A stretch of 64,000 nucleotides of DNA from Lepas anatifera (taxonomy: Eukaryota; Arthropoda; Thecostraca; Lepadidae): assembly GCA_034440635.1 (NCBI GenBank), contig JAOTON010001058.1, positions 62,001 to 126,000 of the forward strand, in the 5' to 3' direction. The position numbers and the translations under genes were made by a program. Below are positions 25,025-36,939 of the stretch, in pieces. The first letter of the stretch is position 1; every line of letters begins with the position of its first letter. The notes beneath the pieces are model-generated. The model had not been told where the DNA came from, did no database searches, and was given only the letters and a program-made list of their open reading frames with translations.

Positions 25025-25786
25025 CTGCCCTCCGCGGCCACCTCCTCGTGCCTGCAGCCTGCCACCACTGGGTCGGCAGCCTTCTCAGCAGAATCATCGA
25101 CACGAAACGACTTCGATGCCCTTCTGAGTGAGCTGCAGGCCTCCGGGCCGCTGGTGGCTCCCTCTGCTGTCCCCAAGTCGCCGCAGACGGAGCCGCCGCC
25201 GCCGCCGCCACCGCCCAGGACCTCGTCACGGTCGCCGAGGGCGGCCGCTGTGTCCGCCTCTATGGCGAGCCTGGACTTGAAGTCAGAGTCGAAGACAGGC
25301 GGAGGAGTGAAGGGAACGGTGTCGAGGGCATCGGACGTGCCTCCAGCAGTCAGCTCTGTGGTGGTCAAAGAGGGGATTATTGCTCAGAAAGGTGCTGCCA
25401 TCGCCACAACTCTGGCGCTGAGCGATGAAAACCTGAGGAGAGCCTCGATGTCCTCCACCAACTCCAGCAGCAGCGAGAGCATCAGCTCGATGCGTCCGGC
25501 TCAGATCATCAAGCGCCCTGTGGAGGCGACAACTTCTCTACCGGCAGCGGCGGCGATGCAAGCGCAAGTTCGTTCTAGCCCCCTAGATGGCGCTGATGGC
25601 GGTCGACAGGTGGCGCTGGATCAGCGAGAGCTCAGCCTGCGCCGCAAACAGCAGGCGCTTCAGGAACAGTATGCGAGGCTACAGGCTATGCACAGTGGCG
25701 CCAGTCCTCGGCCTCCAAGCGAACTGTTACCTCCGAAAGACGGCGAGGGAGGCAGCACTAGAGGCACAAACGGTCGAGCCGATTGA
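25025..25786 (+). CDS. Large 3'-terminal coding exon, likely of the same gene
   Basis: A 253-codon open frame starts in phase 0 after the acceptor gacctgtgtttgcag, matching the phase-0 end of exon f, and stops at TGA 25784-25786. In order it shows a Ser/Ala-rich start, NDFDALLSELQASGP, a run of eight prolines in TEPPPPPPPPRTSSRSP (a possible SH3 ligand), a serine-rich block (STNSSSSESISSM) and a final helix, ALDQRELSLRRKQQALQEQY. Most of it is low-complexity and probably disordered. Proline-rich and coiled-coil segments fit an adaptor protein. GC content and codon use resemble exons a-f and contrast with the flanks. Joining to exon f over 21.5 kb is inferred from phase and strand; it could instead belong to a separate gene whose 5' exons I do not see. 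Confidence 0.65.
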   Translation: MPSAATSSCLQPATTGSAAFSAESSTRNDFDALLSELQASGPLVAPSAVPKSPQTEPPPPPPPPRTSSRSPRAAAVSASMASLDLKSESKTGGGVKGTVSRASDVPPAVSSVVVKEGIIAQKGAAIATTLALSDENLRRASMSSTNSSSSESISSMRPAQIIKRPVEATTSLPAAAAMQAQVRSSPLDGADGGRQVALDQRELSLRRKQQALQEQYARLQAMHSGASPRPPSELLPPKDGEGGSTRGTNGRAD

Positions 25787-28700
25787 CCTTGGTTGTTTTA
25801 GGGGGCAGGTCTGTTGGTTGTGGTGGTTTCGCGGGTCTGTTGACTGTGAAGTAACATATTTGGGGCTGGTTGTTAGGCATCTGCAGACCAGCGGTTGGTT
25901 AGCAGTCGCCTGTGAGTTGAAATCAGTTGAAAATCGGTGCTCGGCTACCGATTCGTTTGCTCAATCGCCGGTACTGAGGTTACACTACACGTGGATTGGT
26001 ACTGGCTTCCCTGTCGAGCTTGGAGTACTCTAGATTCTCCCTCCCCTTATCATGCAAGCCAGCAGATGCTTAGAGCTGTCGCCGTGTCCTACGAATGTAT
26101 TGTTGCTCATGAGCTTGCGCTCCCTGTTTGATACCTAAGTAAGCCTCTACGCCCACACCCATGTGATTTTTGTCGTTGGCATTCGTTCGGTGTTGTGTTC
26201 CGTCGTGCCAAGTGGCATGGGATGTCGCCAGTTTACAGCTTCTTTAAAACGACAGGTTTGGTCGATTCAGCTCGTTTTAGCGGTAAGTTTTCACGATTTT
26301 CTCCTGCACTGGCACTAACAGTGTCCAACCGACCGTTTCGTCGTTTTACTCCGAAACCCGCCTTAAAAGCTCTACTCTGTGCTAGCGCTCTATTATTGGC
26401 TGTTGATGTTGCCGTATTCGAATCACACTGCCGTGAGTCATCCCTAGTACCAACGCGCATCCTTTGAACCGCTCGGGGCACCCGCAACGCTCACGGTGTG
26501 CGGTGTGTTCTCTGAGAGGAGAGGAGGCGTCACAGGATGAGCGAGACAGACTGCACCGTGTGCTGGGTGCTTCTGGCTGCCATCACTGGGTCACATTCCC
26601 AGTTTGGACGGACGGCGAAACGAAGCTAAATCTGTTGGTGCATAATGATGAGGAAAGACAGTGCGCTCTTCTAAAGAACGCCCTTTGGAAACTGTTTTGA
26701 CACCATGGGAAGTTGCTGGCCGTTTGTATGTATGAGTCGTAGCCTCTCCACATTAATGAGGATGGCTTCTCCAGCACTTTGACACTACTTTGCATCTCTA
26801 GGCCGAGTAAGTGACATGCTATCGTTTTTCGCGAGATATATGTTCCTTCGAGAAAATTCAGATGCTTCAGATAATCAAGAGAAATTCGAGAATTAGAGAA
26901 CACTGAAAATAGACATATATGCAAGTGGAGCTGTCCAAGCAAAGAAATCTAACTCATTCGGTGCTCTGAATTGCGGGCACGACGTAAGGAACGAAGAGTT
27001 CTGACGAAAATCCACTCACTATTGCATCTGGCAGCAAAATCTGACGCAAACAATAGGTTTTAGCCTATAAAATCAACATTTGTAATGCATTACTGAGCAC
27101 CGCAGTGGTGTTGTCTTCTGCAAGAAGAAAGACGGCTAAATTTAAATATCGGTGAAGTGATTTTTTTCGCAGTTAACTTACACACATAGTCGATGTAGAC
27201 TGGAGATTAAATGCATCGAGGCAAAGCGGTATTGGAATAGTACAGTGCCAAAATGTGAATAACATAAGTGATTTGTTTGGATACAACGCACGTGTCCCGG
27301 CTTTTATTTTGTGACTATTCATGAATGGGACACGTATCATCAGTGTTATAGGTGTTAACGCAATCGAAAAATGTGCCAAGATAAAATGAGGGCAATCGTT
27401 TTGCATCGCAAGTATACGCGGAAGAAACAAATCATGCTTCCACCAGGGAAAAGCCAAACAACACTCAGACAATCCTTTTGCTTTTGTACGTGTATATGGT
27501 GCTAAATGCACTCAATTTTTGCACCTATTCACTATATTGACGGTAATGAACTGATGGCTCCTTGATTGTTTATAGTAAACGCACCACCTGGCAAATGATA
27601 ATTCGCTGATGTCAAAGGAAAAATATCCTGCTCCCGCTTCCGGGTGAGAAGCGAACACATACCGGGTGCACATTTCGTGCGGTAACGCTACGAATGTTAC
27701 AGTTGAAAATATGGGAAATCGTTATGGTGACATATTTTCACTGACTGCGGTATATGGTGGAAGGTACGGGCAGTAGGGGCGTGGTGCCTCCAGGTGTGAT
27801 TCGGGTGCTCAGCGCTCGACACACGCGACTGTGGGGTGCTGAAGCGTTTGAGAACCGCTGGAAATGGGTGCTGAACTTTGTGATGTTGAGCGGTAGCCGC
27901 CGTGGCTGTTGACGTCATGGCGCAGAAGGGCTGAACGGTTGTTGTTGGACACAGGGTCGGGCTAAGTTTTTATGAGATGCAATAAAATTGAGACTGACAA
28001 TAATGTCTTCTTAACGGACAGTGTGTGCCGATTTGACACAGGGACCAACCAAGGATGCGTAGCTGATAAGCAAAGAAATAAAAGTAGAAGATAAGATGCC
28101 GTTATGCTTCGTCAACGGCTTCTCACGTAGAAAGGAGGAAGCCAGTGGTGCACTGCGCTTACAGGAACTGTGGCACCTGCATGAGATCCGAGCTGATCTG
28201 TCAGTCGCGTGCAGGTACCGCTTCATAATTTTTTCCTCCGAGCTCATATTTCACGGAGCCATGCGGTTCCTTTAAGCACGCTAATTTCAACGTACGGATA
28301 CTAGGCCGCCTCCTCTGGACTAAAGGCTTACGGCGGGTGTTCGGTAATGGTGTAGGCCAGGTTCCGCTCTAGACACGTGGTATTTCACTGCACTACCAGG
28401 GAAGTTCTTGGACAAACGAAATATGAAACTGAGGGTTAATTTCGGCATGCTCTACCACGTGTCTTTCCCAGGTGCCTACCGCATTGTAAAGGCGTCACAT
28501 TCTCTTCGAATTTGTGTTCTGGCTGTTTGATTCAATCTCCGGCAATAATAAGAACGGACAGTTTATATATTTGAATGTCACAGCGTTTCATACTTACCTG
28601 CTAGATTCTGATCACTTCAGTTCACTTCAGTTTATTTAGCCCATCTCACAGGACAACGCACCGCTTTCAGGAAGAAAAACGGCGAAGGGTAATAAAACAA

Positions 28701-30340
28701 GCGTCGCGAAGTAAGAGTGTCAAAACCCTGTACCTTCAGTAGGTTGGACATTCAAACACCGCTTCTTAAAACTCTGAACATACTGCGCTCGAAGCTGAAA
28801 CGACTTTCGGAGTGACACACTTCAGGTGAAAGAGCATTATACGTTATACATTATACGTTATACATTAAACTGTACATGTGGAACTCAACCTGCGCTTGTC
28901 TTCGCGCGTGGGGACTTCGGTCACCTATTTCACTAGTGTCATGATGATGGCGCCTTCCAACGCTTGCGGGTGGTTTCCCTTTCATCTTGCGGGTGGTTAG
29001 CGATTGGCTAGTAGGTATGTCATGTACTAATTAGACACAGCTGATGGTATTCTGTAAGTTGATGAGGATTGAGCGGACCAAGCTGTACCACATCGCGAAA
29101 GATACGTGTAAACTCGCGCTTCCCAGTAATCTCTCCGGCGCTTAAGTTGATGAGCTTTTCAGCACGATGACGCTGCATGGTTCTGCGTGTATCATAGATG
29201 GAGTTCTTTCTCAGCCAGCTTAGGACAAAACATATGCAGTTAAACCTGCACCGCCGGAGTGTCTGATCGGGCACTGCCTTCAGATTTTTTCGCGAAGGAT
29301 TTCGAGCCGATTTAAATTAGAGACGCTTCACTTCGCACACCTTACCTTTTCCGGCGGGGCTATATTGCCCCCTTGGTTTTTCGAGATATCTCGAACGGCT
29401 TGCATAGAACTTAACTTCCTGACTTTTCCTAAAACTGTAGGCAGGTTTTTGAATTTTCAGATTATATATTTACAGGGGCGGAGTTGGCTGGTTTTAGGTT
29501 TTAACAGTATTATGCATGGATGGGTTTTGTAAAGGAAGCCGTCTCTGCTGATCCTGATACCAGTTATATGGTTTTATTATATATTTTTATGTGAGATGAT
29601 AGTGATTCACAATTGTACTATTTTATTATGGGCGGTTACAGCGTTAAAATGGGGGAATGTTATCAGAAGGACTAAACGTTAATAGTGAAGACTGCTTAAG
29701 CCGTTGGGCGAATACAATTGGGTATATGAAAATTAAAATAGTTATAACCCATTCTAGATTAGAGGCGTGTCCGTCACACACATTTTCAAATGTATATTCC
29801 GCCAGTATCACCGCCGCGACTCAATATCGTTGTATATTGAAAATGTGTTTCAATCACCCCACCCCCCGACGAGTCCTTGATCGCCTTGTACCCCCTTCCT
29901 GAGCTGCCATGGGGTAATTATGAAATTAAATTTAACTGTCAGGACTATTAATGTACATTAGATATTGTTGTATGTATTTTACACTTTTACCTTCGTCCGC
30001 CCTGATTTTTATTTATTTATTTATGTGTAAGATGTATGACGGCTTAATCCGCGAACAAAACTTTTATGTTGTATATATTTAGTCCTGGTCCTGAACTGCC
30101 ATTAATTTAATTTTGTAACTAGTTATAATTTTGGTAATTATTTGTAAATCTGACTTTAATCTCACGGGTTTGAAATCTAAAATAACAATTGATATTTGCC
30201 ACCTTCCTAAAAATAAAATTAATTTTTTTTTCAAATATTGAATCTTGGCACTTGAATTTTCAAAATGCCGTTTCAGATCTTGCCATATCCCCCTCCAAAT
30301 AGCCTGGTTAAGATTGAACAATTTTTTAACTTATAACCAC
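25787..30340. other. 3' flank of the large exon; no supported gene
   Basis: I see no firm coding exon. The first few hundred bases are presumably 3' UTR; an AATAAA at 27981-27986 is one possible polyadenylation signal, but it is distant. A short repeat (ATACGTTATACATT, ~28836-28868) and a decayed piece resembling the 19797/49990 element family (~28270-28530) are present. Confidence 0.4.
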
Positions 30341-30344
30341 AAAT

Positions 30345-31053
30345 TGGCGTCAGGTCAGGTCACATCAACCGGTTATGACTTCATTCTTAAACCCATGTAA
30401 GGCGATTATGCTCTTCTAAAATGAGGTTGACAAAACCAGAGTGTAAGTCTTTGTAAGCCCTTGAAAGAAAAAACCCGCACGCTGTCATCTGTTTTGACGT
30501 CAGGTGAACAGCAAGGTCGCCAAAGGACACGTTTTTCGACAAGTTTTCTATAACTTCTAAACGAGAACAGATAGTCAGATACAGCAATACATTTGGTATG
30601 ATAATGATGATTATGACCCAAGAATTCGACGGATGTGCAATATGAGCCTAAAAGGCCATTATTTGACCTTTGCCTGAGGTCAAAGTCACTATTTAACCTT
30701 TCAAAGCCATGTTGAATTACTGTCGAATTTTTTGGGATCAAGGCGAACACATTGATTCTTTTGGTTTTGTTAAAGGCTTACTGGCTCCAGAGTTATAAAG
30801 GACTTACTAGATGGGTCAACAATGGACTTAAGATTTTTTGCGTAAATATTTTGGCCATCTGTAACGTCACGGGTCAACGGATATGGCTCAAATTCGGCTT
30901 GAGTGTAGCAGATGGTAAAGCGCTTTCAGCGCCGTTTCAATGTTACTGTATCATCTCTGGTCCCCGATATTGTGAGGGCGGTTCCAATCGGACCCCCTCC
31001 CCTCCCCCCAGGCAGTAGTGGGTGCGAAAAGAGCCCAGACGGTGCCGTGTTAA
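30345..31053 (+). mobile_element. Right part of an L-family TTAA element
   Basis: TGACCT-rich sequence ends in GGGTGCGAAAAGAGCCCAGA...GTGTTAA at TTAA 31050-31053. The stretch from CGTCACGGGTCAACGGATAT (~30863) to the end matches 39331-39523. The left terminus was not found. Confidence 0.6.
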
Positions 31054-31089
31054 CACCCACATTGGAGAGTTTGGAGTTTGGTTTGGTAC

Positions 31090-31969
31090 TTACGCGCACT
31101 GGAGGGGGGCCGGGTAGGCTCCCTAAGATCTCAGAAACGAAGAGGCGTAGAAAAGCTGTGGGTGGAGGATATGGTGATCTACATCATGAACAATTTTCAT
31201 TTACTTAGGTCAAGGTCCTCCAAGGTCGAATGAGTTCGTAAATGTCAAACATTGACCACGACTGGGACCTATTGGAAATACTGTGATTATGCGGGAAAAA
31301 GACAGAAATATGCTAACGGCGGAGTAGGGTCATAGGGGAAGGTCACAAAGAATCTTTCCTGCAATTCCGGGGTCAAGGTCATTCAAGGTCATTTACCTAT
31401 GAGGTCACAATGTGGCATACTACCTATAATGTACACTATGAATAGAACTATATCAACTGTTTGGCGGGAAATTAGGATTGACCTTTACCAATGACCTTTG
31501 CCCTTGATCTTTACATTGATGTACCTTACCTATCACGTCATATCATAATATACATCAGACCGGGAAACGCCACTTTACCGCAAGCACTGGGGTCAATGAC
31601 TTTGAAAGTGCTGATAAGACCTGGATCTGTGAACTTTTTACCATGACCTTGACCTTCATGTGAAGTGACCTTGACATATAATCCCGGTTATATGGTGTTA
31701 TGACGTCCCCACTCGGTCTCCAATGAAAACGAAATGGTCCAACCGCGCGATTGTGGCGGTCTGAAAATGCAAGTCTGAGTTTGCCAAACTTTCGGAAAGC
31801 CAATAATTCAAAAATGTGTCGACCGATTTGCAAAACTTTTTCCAATCGACGCGCTGTTAAATTTTCACAAATGTGGCCAAGTATCGTTCTTTTGGCTACA
31901 AGCGGTTTTCCCGCCACCTCTGAAAAATAGATGCGGGCGTCCGAGGCCCCCTCCAGTGCACATGTTTAA
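31090..31969 (+). mobile_element. M-family TTAA element (880 bp)
   Basis: The left end TTACGCGCACTGGAGGGGGG and right end CCCCCTCCAGTGCACATGTT + TAA are inverted. The AGGTCA-rich interior includes CTAAGATCTCAGAAACGAAG, the ATCTC module also present in the B and N families. It shares its right TTAA with the next element. Confidence 0.7.
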
Positions 31970-33165
31970 CCCTTGCCCCGGTGGCGGGTACGAGCCAACT
32001 TCGCCCTGGTGGAGGGCTAAAAAAGACCCCCACGATCTCAAAAACTAAGAGAGCTAGAAAAAAGCGCAAAACGGCAATCGAAAGCTCTTCAAAAATTATA
32101 TCGAAAACACTTTGGTCATTTTTCTTGTCAGGTCAATATCAAGGTTACCAGAGGCCAAAATAGGTCAAAATCGCTAATATGAGGTCTACTAAGAAAACCC
32201 AACATATCTCAGAAGCTATGATAGCTAGAAACATTTTTCCGACACCATTCGAAAGCTCTTGAGTTTCTCTTTCATTACGGTAGCATTAATTTTCGTGTCA
32301 GGTCAAAGCCTAGGGAGCTACAGGTCACTGAATATTGGGCACATTCTTGGGAATGTCCATAGTCACCCATTCATAAGGGCGTTTCCTTTTTCGCTAATAA
32401 CTTCCAAACCAAACAAGATACAGAAATAGTTGATGCACCATTGCAATCCTCTCGTCAATACAAATAGAATGATATATAATATTGCTATCCCAGGTGAAAT
32501 TTAAGAATTTGACCTGACTCAGGTCAACGGTCTGATCCAACTTGACTTGGTATAGTCATGATGTGTATCATTTGACTTGCAGTGACTATACAAACACTGT
32601 GGTGACAAAATAAAAGTTCTGTCTTAGTTTATTCAAAATTTATAGGGTAAAACACCAAAAAATGCTGATTTGACCTAAGGTGACCTTTTAAAGGTCACAA
32701 GTCAAAATGTTTGGCATCAACTTCAGAAATTGGCTAAAAGCAAGTCGTAACCGATATTTGAAGTTGATTCCATCCATACTTACTGAGAAAAGCTCATTTC
32801 GTGATTTTCCCCATGTATTGACAATGGGGAGGTCGTGCTCTGCACATGACCTTAGGTCACCAATATCAAAAATCCCAGAACAAATGTTGTAGCTCCTGTT
32901 GGGCCCAATATGTGGTATGAGTTTCAACTTGATCGGTTAACCCTTCTTTTAGTTATGCGGTCCTAAGCATTTTTTGAGGTGAGGTCACTTCACATGGCCT
33001 GGTGACCTGACCTGATATGACCTTGAGCTAAAATTTTCAGGGAAGATGTAAAAATGATGATGGGACATCTAGACCAAGTTTGGCGGCGCTGCGCGCCGCC
33101 GTTTTTTATCACTTCGGAAAATCCCGAGCGGGCTCTAAAAAGACCCCCACCCGGGCGAAAGTTAA
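31966..33165 (+). mobile_element. N-family TTAA element (1200 bp)
   Basis: It starts TTAACCCTTGCCCCGGTGG and carries AACTTCGCCCTGGTGGAGGG then AAAAAAGACCCCC. The right end mirrors this (AAAAAGACCCCCACCCGGGC then GAAAGTTAA). TGACCT/AGGTCA arrays fill the interior. The module GGCGGCGCTGCGCGCCGCCG sits at 33082-33101. Confidence 0.75.
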
Positions 33166-34374
33166 GTCTCTGCAGCATGGTTGGATGCTCCAGACTCCGC
33201 GTGCTCTGTGTATGCGCGTTCAGCAATGCGGATGCCACTCTTGGAGAGCAGCTGCAGAGATTTGGCCTCGATGCCTGGGGTTTGTGAGTGCCTTTATTGT
33301 CATGCAACGCCTGGAGCCGTCTATTACAGCACGGGGATTCACAGCGAAATCCTGGGATAAGCAGCATCATCCCCAAAACTTAACATAAAAAGTAAATGCT
33401 TCTGACATGCACATTGTCTAAGACAGTCGGAATCGCCAGACACGGTCGTATGCAGACTCTTCCTGTAGGAGTGGCTGCTGTCAATATGTGAGTGCCATTT
33501 TTGGTCGAGCAGGAGCGCCAAGGGTCAAAGAGGATATAATTTCGCCTTCAAGGCTTTGTTCGTTATCTTGCAAGGCACTATACTGTCCCAAAGCGTCTCA
33601 TTTCACACTTTGTGTATGCCTTCTATCATGATAGTGATGTAGTCAGTGGTTCCTAACAGGGGATCGTGCCTCTATTTGCGGTTACTGTGATATTCTGCGA
33701 CGGTAAAACATGTTGTGGAATTGAGTTGTTGAAAAATGTGTGCTGTATACGGGGCATTCCACGACAAATCGACAAATCGATGGGTTGAAATAACACCCTC
33801 ATATCTCAGATTTTCATTAAAATTTGGGACTATAGGGTTCTCAGTGGCGCTAAAAACGACTGTGGTATTTTTTAATCTCGTCCCGATAATGGTTTCGGAG
33901 TTATAGCCTCGGGAAAACCAGCATCGGACGCGTGCATCAGACTTTTCACTTGAGTTTTTAGCCATTTAAATTGAAGGTATTCTTACAAGAGGCTACATGA
34001 AAATAATTGAAAAAATCTGAACAATACCAATATGCAAGTTTAATCGTATCAATTGGCACGAATATGTATGAAATTATGTTCCAAATTTTTGCAAAGATAA
34101 GCATACATACTTCCTATGTGTGTATTGACTTCAAAACCCCTTCTTGGGAAAGAGCATTGCTTAAACACATATAACGCCGATAAAAAGAATGGAGTCTACA
34201 CAGCAAAATCAGTACCGAGCACCGCAGACCAAGCCCAACACCGTGGCCGGCCACTCAGCCTGCAATCGGCACGCCGCCTGGACGCGTCCGGTTGGTAGTG
34301 GTGTAACAGGGAGGGGAGAACTGAGCAAGACTGCGCTTCGGTGACACTGCGAATGAACTTGATGTGGTGTGGAG
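33166..34374. other. No supported feature
   Basis: Apart from a GGGGCATTCCACGACAAATC motif near 33752, which looks repeat-like, nothing could be assigned. Confidence 0.4.
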
Positions 34375-35034
34375 TATAGGGAGAGGGGTGCAAGACGCCC
34401 ACCCTTAAGGTTAAAGAGGGATTTTTACTAAACGGCTTTCAGTGCTGCTCAAATTTACAGTTCAATGCCTTGGTCAATCATTTTTCTTCAAAATTGAGGA
34501 GTATCATCTCTTGCAATGCAGTAGGTAAGAAAACTTTAAAAGTTTTGTAAGTCATTGCAAAAGGCGTCTTACACACTGGGGTGGATAGGACGCCCACCCC
34601 ATGGGCGTTTTACAAACTAATAATAAAATCAATGGGGAAAACTGTAGCGAAAAATTTTGGTTAAAAAAATAGCTCCAATGTTTGAGAGGTGCGGATGACG
34701 CTCGGCAAAGCAGCGGAACATTTCACTGTTGTGAACGAACAATATTTTTTTTTGCTGACAAGAGTCAAATTGAGGAAAACCAGTAGGAAATCGTAACAAA
34801 GTATATTGCCCGAATACTGTAACAATTCCTGAGAACATACACGGAAAACTCTGAGGTAGCCCATTTCAGAGCTTAAACAAAGTGCCTACAGACACCATGT
34901 GTTCGAACTGAAAAGGTAGTATACGACAGATTCGCATGCTTAAAGTGCATTCACACTGATATTTAAGATACAGGCACTGTGTTTGAGCTTTGAAATAAGC
35001 TGCCGTCACTGTGTTGCGTGAAACTGAGCTACCA

Positions 35035-35740
35035 TCACTGGTGTTCGAGCTCTGAAACAAGCTTTCCAGAACTTTGCTCACATGTGACCTGTGTCCTACC
35101 GACACAGGTCACACGTGTTGCCACCTGTTTTTTATCCGCGTCAGTGCACGGAATGCATGCCCATCTGTCACACTCATTACATTTTATCCATTCTTCGCAG
35201 GACAAACGGTAGCACATTCCACAGACGAAACATCGAGCGTCCGCGTTCTGATCACATCTGGCCACTGAATTCTTGGAAGTGCAGGACTTGCTCGCTGCAG
35301 ACCCTTTTTACCGTTCTTGATCTTTGCACCCTTGCCCTTTTCTTTTGGATTCATCCTTTGCCTCTTCGCTCTAAGCTCAGCCTTTACGGGGGACGAGGTA
35401 AGTACCTACCGCGGCATTTTCGGCCTTTCTGCCACGAGACCTTTTTGCGCCTTTGGTGACGCGCATTGTTCTTCGAGTAGGTCTCTTGAACTCATTCCTG
35501 AAGTTGATGGCTGATCCAGTCGAGCGTCGTCACCTACCTTGTTCGGCTCTGACTATTGGTGGGTGGAAGAGGTCACCTCTTTGTCTTAATCCTTCCCGGC
35601 TCTTTTACTTCATCACGATGGTGCCGTCTGGGGGCCCGAACTGCATTGTTAAATTCCTGCTCACGCTACTGTGGATGCGCCTTTTTCAGCTCAGCGAGTG
35701 CTTCCTTCAAGGAGTCCACCCATAACTGCACCGTTGGCTT
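35035..35740 (-). pseudogene. Decayed transposase-like ORF with C-terminal Cys-rich finger
   Basis: The minus-strand frame 35265-35035 encodes RCFVCGMCYRLSCEEWIKCN followed by ECDRWACIPC, a C-x2-C ... C-x2-C-x2-W-x-C-x2-C arrangement like the PHD-like fingers at the C-terminus of many invertebrate DDE transposases. Upstream pieces in shifted frames read VDSLKEALAELKKAHP and SPVKAELRAKRQRMNPKEKG, typical of the basic linker before such fingers. Stops and frameshifts separate them, so it is a pseudogene. No DDE catalytic core was recognised. A host zinc-finger exon is the alternative. Confidence 0.5.
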
Positions 35741-35774
35741 GTTCGTGGACGCGGCATTTCTGAAAGATAGATAC

Positions 35775-36140
35775 GCAGTGGCGGTGGATAAAGGGGGCGG
35801 GGGAGTAGTTGCCACCCCCAAAAAATTATCACGGGGACCGTGGAAAATTTACCTTGGTTCTTTTCTGAATGTTCATGAACGACCTGACTGGGCCCTCAAC
35901 AGTTCCTCAGTTGTTAGGGGACCCTTTGCTGTCGAGGGGTCCCCATCGTCAAGGGGAGCCCACTGGAAAAAATTATTGCCCTCCATCCGAAAATAACATC
36001 CGCCGCCACTGGGGTGGGGACAAGAAGGCATTTGCCCCCAAAGCCCTCCGTTGCCACCCCTTTTCAAAACAATACGTTTTTCACAACTTTGGGCTCCGTT
36101 GCCCCCCTCCCCAACATACGGGCTGGATCCGACCCTGTCC
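35775..36140. repeat. GC-rich hAT-like MITE candidate
   Basis: CAGTGGCGGTGGATAAAGGG at the left and GGCTGGATCCGACCCTG at the right form a weak inverted pair around GC-rich sequence. No target duplication is visible. Confidence 0.4.
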
Positions 36141-36939
36141 TGAAATGTGTCTAAAAATGGTCAAATGATTGTACAACTGTCCGTGAAACATTCCAAAATT
36201 AATCGACATGTATCTGGTGTAAGACGCTTCTCCTGCAGTTTAAAACGCCGCCCCTGGGCGTCTTAGCAGCCATCTGCATGGGGCGTCTTACCGCCTTCTC
36301 ATGGTGAAAATAAATGGCGCACTATTTATCAGAGACAATTCCGGCGCATCCGATCAAACGCTATTCTGACGCCAAAAATATCATATTGGTAGGCAGTGGA
36401 CCTACAGGTGGCGAACTGACGGATGTCTTGTAGCATTCTGAACACTTCAACACAATATCTTATGATAAGAGACACAAAAATAAAGAATTACTCACCGAAA
36501 CCAGGCGAAACTCCCAACCGCACTCTCGTCTCGTCCCAAAAAGAACAAGCCGTCTGCTATCCCCAAGAACATTAAAAATAGCCTGCTTGCTAGTTTTCAG
36601 CAGAACTGAAAAGGTTCTTACCGACCCTGGGCGTCTTAGACCACTCTCCCTACTATTTCCAACATACAGATTTGAGCCGTTCCGAAAAACTAAACGTATT
36701 ACCGAAACACTCGGAACAGTTCCGACACTCTGGTGCATTTGCTGGAAAATGTAGTGGGAGGATAATGCGTCAAAAGCCGATTATTACTGTTGTCTTAGGC
36801 TTATTTTAGATAGCTTTCTTTTTCTACACTTACCGTAAAAGTTTAATGTATCCCAGCTCAATTTATTTTAGAAAGCACACATCACAAACACAAAGCCACA
36901 CAACGTCCACGCCGAAAACCGCTTTTCAAACATCTAAGA

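Larger units (their letters stand above)
34375..36654 (-). mobile_element. TA-flanked DNA transposon remnant (~2.3 kb)
   Basis: The left end GGGAGAGGGGTGCAAGACGC and right end GCGTCTTAGACCACTCTCCC are imperfect inverses, each abutting TA. Extra copies of the AAGACGCCC/GGGCGTCTT motif lie just inside both ends (~34563-34612, 36222-36292). A decayed frame inside (minus strand) carries a cysteine-rich finger. TA target use with such a finger suggests a Tc1/mariner-pogo type; this is inference. A GC-rich insertion (~35775-36140) interrupts it. Confidence 0.5.

Noticed and set aside
24736..25368. 210-codon minus-strand open frame
   Set aside because: It is antisense to the GC-rich coding exon at 25025-25786; its length reflects the codon bias of the other strand and no domain is visible.
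26464..26700. 78-codon frame after the terminal exon
   Set aside because: No domain and no splice link; more likely 3' UTR or flank.
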